The notes: generated from the letters alone by a model not told the origin. Counted from the stretch's first letter, positions 38,783-48,628 are shown. The stretch is DNA of 64,000 bases from Bifidobacterium crudilactis (GCF_000738005.1 NZ_JHAL01000001.1:510196-574195); one strand, 5' to 3'. Translations and numbers: made by a program.

Positions 38783-41326
38783 ATGAAGGAATCCCAAGCC
38801 CTTGTGGCTTTCACGCCCACGACCGAGGCAGGTATGAACCCTGACGCTATCGTGCAGGGCGAATGTTGGCGCATCGGTATTCTTGATGAGGCACTGCTCA
38901 GATTCGAGTGGTCGGATGACGGTGTTTTCGAGGATCTGCCAACACAGATAGCCTGGAACAGGTCATTCGGTCCAACGCCGGAGTACCGAGTCACGCACCA
39001 CGGCGACCTCACGATTATCGATACCGATGCGCTGCACGTGACCTATGACGGCAAACCCTTCTCCAAGGAGGGACTGAGCGTGGTCGTCAAGGGTGTCGAT
39101 TCCCAATTCAACACCTGGCATTACGGCGAACATTCTCGTGGCAATCTCAGAGGAACGGCAAGGACCTTGGATGAGGCGGACGGTGCGATACCCCTTGGGG
39201 AGGGGCTGTGCTCCAGGGACGGCTGGGCCGTCATCGATGATTCCGCATCGAAGGTGCTGGCACCCGCCGATCGAGTGAAGGGCGAGCCCAATCCGTATGG
39301 TTCCTGGATCTTTGCAAGGGAACACCAGGAACAGGATCTGTATTTCTTCGGTTACGGGCATCGATACCGTGATGCGGTGAAGGCCTTCTACGCGTTGAGC
39401 GGTCATACGCCGCTCCTGCCACGTTTCGTGTTCGGCAACTGGTGGAGCAGATTCTACAAGTATGATGCCGCGGAGTATCTGGCGCTGATGGGTCGCTTCG
39501 TGAAGGAGGGGCTGCCTTTCACCACCGCGGTCATCGATATGGATTGGCACGTCGTCGACATCGACCCGAAGTATGGTTCCGGGTGGACAGGGTATACCTG
39601 GAATCGTGAGCTCTTCCCGGATCCGGAAGGTTTCCTGTCGTCCTTGCATCGGCGAGGGATGAAGGTCACGTTGAACGTTCATCCCCGTGACGGCATCAGG
39701 GCGTTCGAGGAAGGATACGTCAAGGCGGCCGAAAGTCTGGGAATTGATCCGCGTACGGGGCAAACGGTTGATTTCGATCTGACCCGTCCGCGTTTTGTGC
39801 AGGCGTATGCTGACCTGCACCATGATCTGGAACGGCAAGGGGTGGATTTCTGGTGGCTGGATTGGCAGCAGGGTGGTGTGACGCGCATGGAGGGGTTGGA
39901 TCCCTTGTGGATGCTCAACCATCTGCATTATCTGGATTCCGGTCGTGAAGGGCGCTGGCCGCTCACCTTCTCGCGTTATGCGGGACCGGGCTCGCACCGC
40001 TATCCGATAGGCTTCTCGGGAGACACCTTGGTGTCTTGGGATTCCTTGAAATTCCAGCCGTGCTTCACGGCCACGGCGAGCAATATCGGATATGGCTGGT
40101 GGAGCCATGATATCGGCGGACACATGTACGGCTCAAGAGATGAGGAGCTGGAAGCGAGGTGGTACCAGCTCGGAACTTTCAGCCCGATCAACCGTCTGCA
40201 TTCCTCAGCCTCATCGTTCAATACGAAGGAGCCGTGGAACTTCCACGCCGAAGTCAGATCGGTCATGGACGAGGCATTGAAGCTTAGGCATCGTCTGATT
40301 CCCTATCTGTATACGATGAATTGGAGAGCGGCGTATGACGGCGAGCCGTTGGTTGAACCGATGTATTGGCAACATCCCGAGATCGAGGAGTCATACGAGG
40401 TTCCCAACCAGTTCCGTTTCGGCACCCAGTTGATCGTGGCGCCGATCACTGAGCCGGTCGATACCGAGTCGAGGTTGGGCCACGCCGACGTCTGGTTCCC
40501 GCAAGGGGAGTATTTTGATTTCTTCGACGGAAGACGATATCTGTCGAGCGGCAGTGCAGGGCGCATGATGCAGGTCTGGCGCCCCTTGGACAGGATTCCG
40601 GTGTTCGCCAAGGCGGGCGGTATCGTGCCGCTGCAGCAGCTTCCTCCTGCAGGCGCCGAGGCAGGGCGCAGGATCAACGATGTGTCGAATCCCGAAAGCC
40701 TGACGTTGGTGGTGTTCCCCGGTGACAACGGAAAATTCGTCTTACGCGAGGATGACGGAACCTTCCCGGAGTCCGCCGATTTCGCCAGGGCTGCCGAACA
40801 GGCCGGACTTGTGGAAACGACGGTGACCCTTGACTGGCATGTGGATGGTGCGAGACTGAGCATTGTTCCGGATGCGGGGAGTCTGCGGACCATGCCCGAT
40901 TCCCGCAACTGGCAGATTATCCTGCGCGGTGTCGAACCCACGGATGCTCGGGTGTTCGTGGATGGGATCGAGGCCAGGTGCGATCTTTCCTACGACGCAG
41001 ACACGTCGAGCATGAGGGTGGATGTTCACGGGGTTCGGCGTTCCTCTCACGTGGACATCGATTTCACCGACGTTGAGCAGAGCGGAGTGAGACTGCGTTC
41101 GCAGAATCTGCGTGACGAGGTATTCGATATTCTCTTCGATGCTCAGATGCCGTATCTCACCAAGGAGAAAGTCTTGGCTGCGGTGGATGCGGATGGTATG
41201 GAAAGTCTGTCCGGATTGAGAGCGCTGAATCGAGGACCACGTCGAGTCGGCGACTTGCAGTGGTCGCACCTGCCTGATTCGGTGATGGCTGCTATCGAAG
41301 AGGTCATGCTGCGCTCACGACGATGA
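38783..41326 (+). CDS. GH31 alpha-glucosidase-type glycoside hydrolase
   Basis: An 847-residue cytosolic family 31 enzyme (no signal peptide). The catalytic barrel has the nucleophile Asp360 in DFWWLDWQQG and the likely acid/base Asp414 in IGFSGDT. Other family blocks are FVFGNWWSRFYKYDAAEY, FTTAVIDMDWHV and WWSHDIGGHMYG. The nucleophile context WWLDWQQ differs from the common W-N-D-M-N-E form, pointing to a distinct GH31 subgroup. ATG 38783 is chosen because upstream residues are unconserved; the ribosome site GGA is rather distant. It ends the LacI-controlled operon and probably splits the imported glucoside. Confidence 0.9.
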   Translation: MKESQALVAFTPTTEAGMNPDAIVQGECWRIGILDEALLRFEWSDDGVFEDLPTQIAWNRSFGPTPEYRVTHHGDLTIIDTDALHVTYDGKPFSKEGLSVVVKGVDSQFNTWHYGEHSRGNLRGTARTLDEADGAIPLGEGLCSRDGWAVIDDSASKVLAPADRVKGEPNPYGSWIFAREHQEQDLYFFGYGHRYRDAVKAFYALSGHTPLLPRFVFGNWWSRFYKYDAAEYLALMGRFVKEGLPFTTAVIDMDWHVVDIDPKYGSGWTGYTWNRELFPDPEGFLSSLHRRGMKVTLNVHPRDGIRAFEEGYVKAAESLGIDPRTGQTVDFDLTRPRFVQAYADLHHDLERQGVDFWWLDWQQGGVTRMEGLDPLWMLNHLHYLDSGREGRWPLTFSRYAGPGSHRYPIGFSGDTLVSWDSLKFQPCFTATASNIGYGWWSHDIGGHMYGSRDEELEARWYQLGTFSPINRLHSSASSFNTKEPWNFHAEVRSVMDEALKLRHRLIPYLYTMNWRAAYDGEPLVEPMYWQHPEIEESYEVPNQFRFGTQLIVAPITEPVDTESRLGHADVWFPQGEYFDFFDGRRYLSSGSAGRMMQVWRPLDRIPVFAKAGGIVPLQQLPPAGAEAGRRINDVSNPESLTLVVFPGDNGKFVLREDDGTFPESADFARAAEQAGLVETTVTLDWHVDGARLSIVPDAGSLRTMPDSRNWQIILRGVEPTDARVFVDGIEARCDLSYDADTSSMRVDVHGVRRSSHVDIDFTDVEQSGVRLRSQNLRDEVFDILFDAQMPYLTKEKVLAAVDADGMESLSGLRALNRGPRRVGDLQWSHLPDSVMAAIEEVMLRSRR

Positions 41327-41348
41327 GTGTGACAACATCCGATTTCCT

Positions 41349-41380
41349 GTTGCCTCATGCCATTGGTGGTATGAGGCAAC
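41349..41380 (+). terminator. Stem-loop at the end of the GH31 operon
   Basis: GTTGCCTCAT pairs with ATGAGGCAAC and continues inside with CCA/TGG around a TTGG loop, 14 bp in all, 22 bases past the GH31 stop. No T-run follows. Confidence 0.55.
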
Positions 41381-41510
41381 TCGACTCCGTCTTCGTGCAG
41401 CACGGTGTAGGTTCTCGCATCTCGGCCGGGTGATGGAGGTTTGATGGCCGGCGGCAACGGCGGTATCTTGAATGATGAAGGAAGCTTATCGTCGTCGATC
41501 GAGGAGAATC

Positions 41511-41906
41511 ATGAGCGCCAACATTCAGGAAGTTGCAACCGCATACGCACCTACCGCACTGGGTGCTTACAGCCAGGCCGTGAAGGCCAACGGTTTCGTG
41601 TTCGTTTCCGGTCAGCTCGGCATAGACCCCGCAAGCGGTGAGCTTGCCGGTGAGTCTGCAGCGCAGCAGGCCACTCAGGCCTTGCGCAACATCAAGAACA
41701 TTCTCGACGCTGCGGGCAGCGGTATGGAGAATATCGTTCGTGCGACCATCTATTTGAAAGACGTCGACGACTTCGCGGCCGTGAACGAGGAATATGCCAA
41801 GGTGTTCATCGCTTCGGTGAAGCCGGCACGCGTGGCTTTCGGCAACAACATGATTCCCAAGGGCGCTCTTGTCGAGATCGACGCCATCGCGGTGGCGGGC
41901 GAGTAG
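41511..41906 (+). CDS. ridA: RidA family enamine/imine deaminase
   Basis: A 131-residue trimeric protein that hydrolyses reactive 2-aminoacrylate-type enamines released by PLP enzymes. The catalytic Arg107 is in KPARVAFGNNMIPKGALVEIDAIA, the family signature. GAGGAGAATC precedes ATG 41511; the frame back to 41472 is unconserved. It is a single-gene unit, with the GH31 operon upstream and the inverted-repeat element downstream. Confidence 0.93.
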   Translation: MSANIQEVATAYAPTALGAYSQAVKANGFVFVSGQLGIDPASGELAGESAAQQATQALRNIKNILDAAGSGMENIVRATIYLKDVDDFAAVNEEYAKVFIASVKPARVAFGNNMIPKGALVEIDAIAVAGE

Positions 41907-41927
41907 GCGCTGACCGGTCCAGGTCGA

Positions 41928-42024
41928 TTGTGTAGGGATTTCTGGCTATACCAAGAGTCTCTGCATTGCAAAATGGCGGATTCACTGACGTGAATCCGCC
42001 ATTCGTTGAAACATCCCTACACAA
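41928..42024. repeat. Inverted-repeat element ending in TGTGTAGGGAT, copy 2
   Basis: TTGTGTAGGGAT (41928-41939) and ATCCCTACACAA (42013-42024) are perfect inverted ends, 97 bp end to end, matching the element at 27849-27972. Inside, AATGGCGGATTCAC pairs with GTGAATCCGCCATT to form a 14-bp hairpin with a TGAC loop, which could terminate ridA and the convergent GH3 gene. Confidence 0.65.
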
Positions 42025-42059
42025 ACCGCTTCACAGCGGGCATGCCTGGAGGTTTCGGC

Positions 42060-44378
42060 TTAGTTGACGGTGAATTTCAGCGTCTGGCAGTCCGAATCCT
42101 TCGAGGACGAGCCGATGAGCACCTCGAAATCGCCGTTCTCGACCACGCGCTTCTCCTCGGCGTCGACCAGTGTGCAGTCCGCGACGCTGAGGTCGATGGT
42201 CGCGGTAGCGTGCTCCCCGGGATGTACCAAGACCTGGGTGAATCCCTTGAGTTCCTTGTTCGCCCAGCTGACGGAGGTCACCACATCGTGAATGTAGAGC
42301 TGCACCGTCTCCAGCGACTGCCTGTCGCCGGTGTTGTGCAGGGTGACGCGTGCGCGGAGCGTGTCATCGGCATGAACGTCATCGAGCGAGCGGCTCGGGT
42401 CGATTTCGCCATCGCTGCCTAGAACGTCCAGGGTCGCGGTCTGGTATTCAACGGTTGAATAGGATAGTCCCTGGCCGAAGCAGTAGGCGGGTTCCTGGGT
42501 GAGATCCGCGTAGCGCAGACCGTGTTGGCCGCGTATCTGGTTGTAATACGTTGGTTGCTGTCCGCTGTGCCGGGCGAAGGATATCGGCAGTCTGCCCTTG
42601 GGCTCGATTTTGCCGAGCAGAAGTTCCGCCAGGGCTCGCCCCCCCTGCATTCCCGGATTGCCTGCCCAGATGACGGCTGCCGCGTCTTCTGCGCACGAGG
42701 GCAGTATCAGCGGTTTCGAGGCCATCAATACGATGATGAAGGGCTTCCCGCGACGTTTGCAGGATTCGCTGACCGCTTCCAACAGAGCGTTCTGAGCGCC
42801 GAACAGCTCCAGGGTGGCCGTCGACCTGCCTTCGCCCACCAGTTCGATGACATCGCCGACGACGGCGACCGTCACGTCCGCGGCTTCGCTGGCGGATACG
42901 GCTTCGTCGAGCATGGCGGGATCGGGAGAGCACGCCTGCTGGACCGGCGGTCTCGGCTGCCCGTCGGGGAAGTATGCGCCTGCAGGGTCGCTTTCCAGCG
43001 TGAGGATATCCGCGCCCTTTGCATACCGCACATCCCAATCCTGGGGAATTTCGCTGCGCAACCCGTCGAGCACGGTGGTCACCGTCTCTCTGGGCTCCTC
43101 GTGAATCCAGCCGACCTGACCCGAACCGCCGGCCCAATCTCCGAGTTGGTTGTTGGGGTCGTCCGCAAGCGGACCCACGAGTGCGATGGTCCGAGGCGCA
43201 GGCGACGTCGTGTGCGCGGGCAGGAGCGGTAAGGTGCCGTCGTTGCTCAGCAGCACCAGCGATGCCCTGGCCGCTTCGAGGTTGAGCTCGGTGTGCTCGG
43301 GTGTGCCGATGTCGCCGGCGATTCTGGTCTGGTCCGGTATGCGCGGATTCTCGAAGAGGCCGAGTGCGAATTTCAGTCGAAGAATCCGCCCGACAGGCGC
43401 ATCCAGGTCGGTCTCCTCAATCATGCCTTCCTCAAGGGCATCCAGCGCTCCTTCGTAGAAGCCCGGTGTGCTCATGATCATGTCGTTGCCTGCCTTGATG
43501 GCGGCAGCCGCTGCATGCTTGTAGTCCGGCTGGATGTTCTGTTCCCAGACCATGCGTCCGACATTGTCCCAGTCGGTGACCAGCATCCCCTGATATCCCC
43601 ATTCGCCTCTGAGTACATCGTTGAGCAGCCATCGGTTCAAGGTGATAGGGATGCCATCGGTGCTCTGATAGCCGAGCATGAAGGTGCTGCAACCGGCTTT
43701 TGCCACGCGTTCGAAGGGAGGCAGGAACCAGGAGCGCATCTTGCGGTGAGAGATGTCGGCTTCGGAGGCATCGCGCCCTCCCTGTGTCTCCGAGTATGCG
43801 GCGAAATGCTTGGCGGTGGCCAGTATGCTGGTCGGGTCGTCGAGACCCTCGCCCTGGTAGCCTCGGACCATGGCGGCGGCCAGTGTGCCAATCAGCAGCG
43901 GGTCTTCTCCGAAGGTCTCGTCGACCCGGCCCCAGCGCAGGTCGCGGGCTATGCAGAGCACGGGGGAGAAGGTCCAGTGCACTCCCGTGGCGGAGGCCTC
44001 CACTGCGGTTATTCGTGCTGAGCGTTCGAGAAGGTCTGGATTCCAGGATGCGGCCATGGTGAGCTGGGTCGGGAAGATGGTCGCCCCCGGCCAGAATGAA
44101 TAGCCGTGGATGCAGTCTTCCCCGACGATGAGCGGAATGCCCAGCCGTGTTCGTTGTACCAGTTCCGCGGCTTCGACGAGATTCTGTGGGGATGTGTGAA
44201 GAATGGAACCGACATGGATGTCGAGTACCTTGTGTTCAAGATCGTGTTGTGCGTCGAGCTGCATCAGCTGCCCGACTTTTTCCTCGACGCTCATGCGTGA
44301 GAGCAGGTCGTCGATTCTGGTCCCGATGCCCGCTTGGGGGTCGAGATATCGAGGTGTTGCCGAGCCGTGGTCGGTCAT
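42060..44378 (-). CDS. GH3 beta-glucosidase (BglX-like)
   Basis: A 772-residue cytosolic family 3 enzyme releasing glucose from beta-glucosides. The nucleophile is Asp269 in GYQGMLVTDWDNV, and the ATAKHF motif and the substrate-binding GEDCIHGY are present. The second alpha/beta domain and the C-terminal fibronectin-type domain (ELKGFTQVLVHPGEHATATIDL) complete the three-domain layout. ATG 44378 follows AAAGGGACGG; the longer frame to 44459 is unconserved. It is divergent from the ABC operon; its promoter (44550-44578) carries a TetR-type palindrome, so both sides are likely controlled together. Confidence 0.92.
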   Translation of the reverse strand: MTDHGSATPRYLDPQAGIGTRIDDLLSRMSVEEKVGQLMQLDAQHDLEHKVLDIHVGSILHTSPQNLVEAAELVQRTRLGIPLIVGEDCIHGYSFWPGATIFPTQLTMAASWNPDLLERSARITAVEASATGVHWTFSPVLCIARDLRWGRVDETFGEDPLLIGTLAAAMVRGYQGEGLDDPTSILATAKHFAAYSETQGGRDASEADISHRKMRSWFLPPFERVAKAGCSTFMLGYQSTDGIPITLNRWLLNDVLRGEWGYQGMLVTDWDNVGRMVWEQNIQPDYKHAAAAAIKAGNDMIMSTPGFYEGALDALEEGMIEETDLDAPVGRILRLKFALGLFENPRIPDQTRIAGDIGTPEHTELNLEAARASLVLLSNDGTLPLLPAHTTSPAPRTIALVGPLADDPNNQLGDWAGGSGQVGWIHEEPRETVTTVLDGLRSEIPQDWDVRYAKGADILTLESDPAGAYFPDGQPRPPVQQACSPDPAMLDEAVSASEAADVTVAVVGDVIELVGEGRSTATLELFGAQNALLEAVSESCKRRGKPFIIVLMASKPLILPSCAEDAAAVIWAGNPGMQGGRALAELLLGKIEPKGRLPISFARHSGQQPTYYNQIRGQHGLRYADLTQEPAYCFGQGLSYSTVEYQTATLDVLGSDGEIDPSRSLDDVHADDTLRARVTLHNTGDRQSLETVQLYIHDVVTSVSWANKELKGFTQVLVHPGEHATATIDLSVADCTLVDAEEKRVVENGDFEVLIGSSSKDSDCQTLKFTVN

Positions 44379-44549
44379 AACCGTCCCTTTCTGTGTTGAA
44401 GCCGGAACCGTGCAGTGCGGCCGTGGGCTGTGTCGCGAAGCGCTGCGTCGGTGCTGCATACCGTGATTGTTTCATGACCTGCGACCATGCAGGCCTGTCC
44501 GCCTTCGTTGCCGGTTGTCTGTCGCCCAATGATGGGGCAAACACATATT

Positions 44550-44578
44550 AGATTACTGATGAGTAAGTAAAAAATCAA
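44550..44578 (-). promoter_or_regulatory. GH3 promoter with operator in the spacer
   Basis: On the minus strand TTGATT (44578-44573), 17 bases and TAATCT (44555-44550) form a good promoter for the GH3 gene. The 14-mer ACTGATGAGTAAGT (44555-44568) in the spacer matches the partner operator at 44669-44682 at 11 of 14 positions. Confidence 0.6.
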
Positions 44579-44658
44579 ATTATCATCTATGGAAAACGCC
44601 GAGCAAATCCTATAATTCGTTGCTATAACAGCAAGAATAAGGAAGTTTGACCCAAGAT

Positions 44659-44687
44659 TTGACATCTAACTGACCAGTCAGTATATT
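44659..44687 (+). promoter_or_regulatory. ABC/GH30 operon promoter with TetR-type operator in the spacer
   Basis: A near-consensus promoter, TTGACA (44659-44664), 17 bases, TATATT (44682-44687). The spacer is occupied by the palindrome ACTGAC-CA-GTCAGT (44669-44682), a TetR-type operator. Bound repressor would block polymerase directly. The probable repressor is encoded at 50921. Confidence 0.75.
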
Positions 44688-44968
44688 GATGTTCGTACAA
44701 ATAGCAGAACGATGACGTTCCGAATTGTCCGCACACGAAACCAACGACAGGGAAGCACCCTAGGATGCCTTCGTTCCCTGCAGACGGGGCACGCGTGTCG
44801 GTAATCATGACAGCGGAATGTCAGCAACAGAACTCGTAGTCGACGGTACGAAACCGTGGAATGCGGATTCTTCCGGACCCTGCAGCACGCGCATCACGTC
44901 GCAGTGAAGCGTCGAATGCGCAGGATCTCGGGGAAACCGCAGCACAGCATTACAGAAGGGGGTATGCA
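44688..44968. other. Leader between promoter and first permease gene
   Basis: About 280 bases with no supported gene. The first permease frame is open from 44861 (ATG, no ribosome site), but TTG 44969 with AGAAGGGGG upstream looks like the real start. Confidence 0.4.
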
Positions 44969-45940
44969 TTGCAAGCCTCAGCACACGATATGCCGCAAGC
45001 CAAGGGCGCGAAGCCGGGCATGATGGCAAGAATGCGACAGTGGTGGAGTCAGTTCATCTATCAATGGCAGTTGCAGGCGATGGTCGCACCCGGCATCATC
45101 TTCATGATTGTCTTCAACTTCATTCCAATCTATGGTCTGGTGTTGGCATTCAAGAACTACACGGTCGTGGATACCATCTCCGGAGCTCCCTGGGTGGGGT
45201 GGGAGAATTTCCGTATCATCCTCAGTGACAAATATTTCTGGGATTCCGTGTGGAACACCATGGGCATCAGTGCCATCAAGCTCTCGCTCGGGTTCGTGCT
45301 GCCGATCATCCTTGCAGTGATGATCTACGAGGTGCCATGGGGTCCGTTCAAACGCATCGTGCAGACGCTCACCTATCTCCCGCACTTCTTCTCGTGGATC
45401 ATTCTCGGCGGCATGCTCATCAACTGGCTTTCCACCAACGGTCTGCTCAACGAAATACTGAATTTCGTCGGTATCAACGCATCCTCGAATTATCTGCTCG
45501 ATGCCGACAAGTATTGGGGTATCGCAGCGCTTTCGGACGTATGGAAGGAAGCGGGCTGGGGAACGATTCTGTATCTGGCGGTTATGGCGGGCATTGACCC
45601 GTCCCTCTACGAGGCCGCCGAAATGGATGGGGCATCGAAGATACGCCGTATCTGGCATATCACGATACCGGAGCTGGGCACGATGATCACGTTGAATCTG
45701 GTGCTCTCCGTCTCCGCGCTCTTCGGTTCGAACCTGGACCAGACGCTGATTCTGATGAACACGCAGAACCAACCCAAGTCGGAAGTCATCAACTCCTATG
45801 TCTACCGAATAGGCCTCACCCAGGGGGACTTCTCCTATGCCACGGCAGTAGGCCTGGGCGTCTCCATCGTCTCGGTCGTGCTTCTGGTCATCACCAATGT
45901 GGTGAGCAAGAAAATCAACGACAACCAGTCCGTCCTGTAG
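44969..45940 (+). CDS. ABC transporter permease, LplB type
   Basis: First membrane subunit of an LplB/YtcP/LipO-type carbohydrate importer. TTG 44969 is preferred for its ribosome site AGAAGGGGG; ATG 44990 and ATG 44861 are in frame. Six helices are visible, and the EAA loop YEAAEMDGASKIRRIWHITIPELG is intact. FKNYTVVDTISGAPWVGWENF and PHFFSWIILGGMLINWLS are typical of LplB permeases. No ATPase is encoded nearby. Systems of this type import complex or beta-linked oligosaccharides, consistent with GH3 and GH30 neighbours. Confidence 0.88.
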   Translation: MQASAHDMPQAKGAKPGMMARMRQWWSQFIYQWQLQAMVAPGIIFMIVFNFIPIYGLVLAFKNYTVVDTISGAPWVGWENFRIILSDKYFWDSVWNTMGISAIKLSLGFVLPIILAVMIYEVPWGPFKRIVQTLTYLPHFFSWIILGGMLINWLSTNGLLNEILNFVGINASSNYLLDADKYWGIAALSDVWKEAGWGTILYLAVMAGIDPSLYEAAEMDGASKIRRIWHITIPELGTMITLNLVLSVSALFGSNLDQTLILMNTQNQPKSEVINSYVYRIGLTQGDFSYATAVGLGVSIVSVVLLVITNVVSKKINDNQSVL

Positions 45941-45949
45941 GGGGAAGCC

Positions 45950-46876
45950 ATGAGAAGAACAGCCAAGGTCAAGCTGGATAATCCGCAGGCCATGAACGCC
46001 GGGAAGTCGGTGCGTCACGGGTCGATGACCTTCAACATCATGAACACGGTGCTTCTGGTGATATTCACCCTGCTCATCGTGATACCGGTGTGGAATATCG
46101 TGATTTCCTCATTCGCCTCCAACCAGTCGTTGAGCGAGGGTGGATTCGTGTTCTGGCCCAAGGCCCTGTCCTTGGACAACTACCGCTCAGTGTTCCAGGA
46201 CAACCAACTCTGGCACGCCCTGCTGATATCGGTGCTGAAAACCGCGATAGGCGTGGTCGCGCACACCCTGTTCTGCGCGGTGTTCGCCTATCCGCTCAGC
46301 AAAGCGTATCTCAAAGGACGCAAACTCTATTCCGCGATGGGCATCATCACCATGTTCTTCAGCGGCGGCATGATTCCGACGTATTTGCTGATCAAATCGC
46401 TCGGACTGCTGGATTCCTTCTGGGTCTACATCATCCCGGCGCTGTTCAGCTACTACGATGTGATCATCCTGATGAACTTCTTCAGGCAGGTGCCCGCATC
46501 TTTGGAGGAATCCGCCAAAATCGACGGTGCCAGCGAATGGCGAATCTTCCGCTCGGTGATTCTGCCGCTGTCGAAGCCGGCGCTCGCCACCATCGCGCTC
46601 TTCCACGGCGTGGCCCAATGGAACGACTTCATGACCACCAAGCTGTATATCACCAACGAGAATCTCTATCCTCTGCAGATGCGACTGTACGACATCATCG
46701 TACGTTCCCAGGCGGCCTCCGATATGGGCAATGTAGGTCAGGTGGTGCTGGATACCACATCGCGCGGCGTCCGATTGGCGACCATCATGATTACCATCGC
46801 CCCGATTCTGGTGCTGTACCCATTCGTCCAGCGATATTTCGTCGGCGGAACGATGCTTGGCGCGGTGAAAGGCTAA
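45950..46876 (+). CDS. ABC transporter permease, YtcP type
   Basis: Second permease, 308 residues. The start follows GTAGGGGGAAGCC nine bases after the previous stop. Family marks are FNIMNTVLLVIFTLLIVIPVWNIVISSFA near the N-terminus and the EAA loop EESAKIDGASEWRIFRSVILPLSKPALA, in which the first Ala is replaced by Ser. The C-terminus YPFVQRYFVGGTMLGAVKG is the hallmark of YtcP-like permeases. Confidence 0.9.
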   Translation: MRRTAKVKLDNPQAMNAGKSVRHGSMTFNIMNTVLLVIFTLLIVIPVWNIVISSFASNQSLSEGGFVFWPKALSLDNYRSVFQDNQLWHALLISVLKTAIGVVAHTLFCAVFAYPLSKAYLKGRKLYSAMGIITMFFSGGMIPTYLLIKSLGLLDSFWVYIIPALFSYYDVIILMNFFRQVPASLEESAKIDGASEWRIFRSVILPLSKPALATIALFHGVAQWNDFMTTKLYITNENLYPLQMRLYDIIVRSQAASDMGNVGQVVLDTTSRGVRLATIMITIAPILVLYPFVQRYFVGGTMLGAVKG

Positions 46877-47002
46877 GCCTGTCACACGGCTGAAAGGGGG
46901 CGCTGGGACAGCAAAGGAAGCAAAGCCATCCAGATGCCAACGCGAGAGCTTGGTTCTGGCCAATGACAAGAGGAACGAATACAGAGCAAAGGAGCTCATG
47001 AA

Positions 47003-48628
47003 ATGAGAAGTATGAATAGAGCGGGCAAAGTCGTGGCCGCAGCGGTTTCGGCCGTGTTGTCGTTGACCGCGCTCGCCGCGTGCGGTTCCGGGGACGCCAA
47101 GGATGCGACGGCCTCGCTTCCTGATCCGACATACAAGGTGTCTGCCAGCACCCCCGCGTGGAAAAGCGATACCAGCAAGGACAACACCCTGACCTGGTAT
47201 GTCAACGCCGACTGGTGGAACAAATCCTTCGGCAAGGACATGATTACCGCGCAGATCAAGAAGGACCTGAACCTCGACATCACCTTCGTCACCGGAGACG
47301 ACACGAAGCTCAACACCTATTTCGCCAGTGGCAAGCTGCCGGACATCATCACCACCTTCGACTCCACATCCAAGGTGTCGCAAACGGCGAACCAGTGGGC
47401 CCTGCCCCTGGAGGAACTTGCCAAGAAATACGACCCGTATTTCTCCAAGGTCGCCAAGAAGGAGACGCTCGACTGGTACAGGCTCAAGGACGGCAAGGTG
47501 TACGGCTATCCGTCGTATTCGAACACGACCGCTGATTACAAATCCGGCATGATTCATCCGACCAGCGCCTTCATCGTAAGGAAGGATGTGATGAACGCCA
47601 TCGGGCAACAGGACTTCACCACACCCGAGGGCTTCGTCAAGGGTATGCAGGCCATCAAGGAGAAGTTCCCGAACCTGACGCCCTTCGGCTTCAACGACTT
47701 CACCGACAACAACAGCTCGCTGCAATCCACCGTCCAGGACATGCTCGGCGTGCCCATCACCACCAAAAGCGATGGGTATTACGACCGTGATCTCGACGCC
47801 GACTACGTCAAATGGCTGGAAGCCTTCCGCGAGGTGCACGCCGCGGGCAACATCTCCGACGACAGCTTCGCCGATGATGCCGATACCTTCAAGGAGAAGG
47901 TGTCCACAGGGCAATACGGAGCCATCATGATGCAGAATTTCGTGTCCACCGGAACCCAACTGCAGACCTTCGCATCCAAGAACCCCGATTCTGCCTATGA
48001 GGCCGTAGACGGCATCAGCAGCACCGAAGGGCGTGAGCCCACCCTGAGCCAGTCGGGGCTGAGCGGCTGGTCCATCAACTACATCACCAAGCAGACGAAG
48101 AATCCCGCGAAGGCCATCCAGGTGTTCGAATATCTGCTGAGCGACTACGGGCAGATGCTGACGAATTTCGGTATCGAAGGCCAGACATACACCAAGAGTG
48201 CGGACGGCACCGTCACTTGGACAGAGCAGGCCAATCAGGTGAGGCTCAACGAAACGGAAAAATGGCAGAAGGAATACCGCATGGGCGAGTTCGTGCTCTT
48301 CGGCCATGACCGCTACAAGGCGCTGAACAAGGCATCCTACGTGGACGCCGTCTGGCAGATGCAGGACTGGGGGCAGAAGTACCTGACACCGCAGTTCAAG
48401 ATCGAGAACATCGCGCCGGATACCGGTAGCGCGGAAGCCCGTTCGCTCTCCGCCATTCAGACCAACTGGTCGACCACGATGGTCGGCATGATTCGCGCCG
48501 GGAGCCAATCGGATTTCGATGGCATCCTCAAGAAGTACAAGCAGTTCCAGAAGGACAACAACATCGAGCAGGTCAACACTATCCGCAGCGAGAAGATCAA
48601 GACCAACGTCAAGAAATTGACGGATTGA
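47003..48628 (+). CDS. ABC transporter solute-binding lipoprotein, LipO type
   Basis: A 541-residue extracytoplasmic receptor. The signal MRSMNRAGKVVAAAVSAVLS leads to a lipobox LAAC (about Cys27). The mature start TWYVNADWWNKSFGKDMITAQI and the motifs DIITTFDS, YGYPSYSN and FIVRKDVMNAIG belong to the large receptors paired with LplB/YtcP permeases. The start at 47003 has AAAGGAG upstream; an ATG at 46998 is followed at once by a stop. A stem-loop at 48641-48690 follows. The ligand is likely a beta-glucoside, by association. Confidence 0.9.
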   Translation: MRSMNRAGKVVAAAVSAVLSLTALAACGSGDAKDATASLPDPTYKVSASTPAWKSDTSKDNTLTWYVNADWWNKSFGKDMITAQIKKDLNLDITFVTGDDTKLNTYFASGKLPDIITTFDSTSKVSQTANQWALPLEELAKKYDPYFSKVAKKETLDWYRLKDGKVYGYPSYSNTTADYKSGMIHPTSAFIVRKDVMNAIGQQDFTTPEGFVKGMQAIKEKFPNLTPFGFNDFTDNNSSLQSTVQDMLGVPITTKSDGYYDRDLDADYVKWLEAFREVHAAGNISDDSFADDADTFKEKVSTGQYGAIMMQNFVSTGTQLQTFASKNPDSAYEAVDGISSTEGREPTLSQSGLSGWSINYITKQTKNPAKAIQVFEYLLSDYGQMLTNFGIEGQTYTKSADGTVTWTEQANQVRLNETEKWQKEYRMGEFVLFGHDRYKALNKASYVDAVWQMQDWGQKYLTPQFKIENIAPDTGSAEARSLSAIQTNWSTTMVGMIRAGSQSDFDGILKKYKQFQKDNNIEQVNTIRSEKIKTNVKKLTD

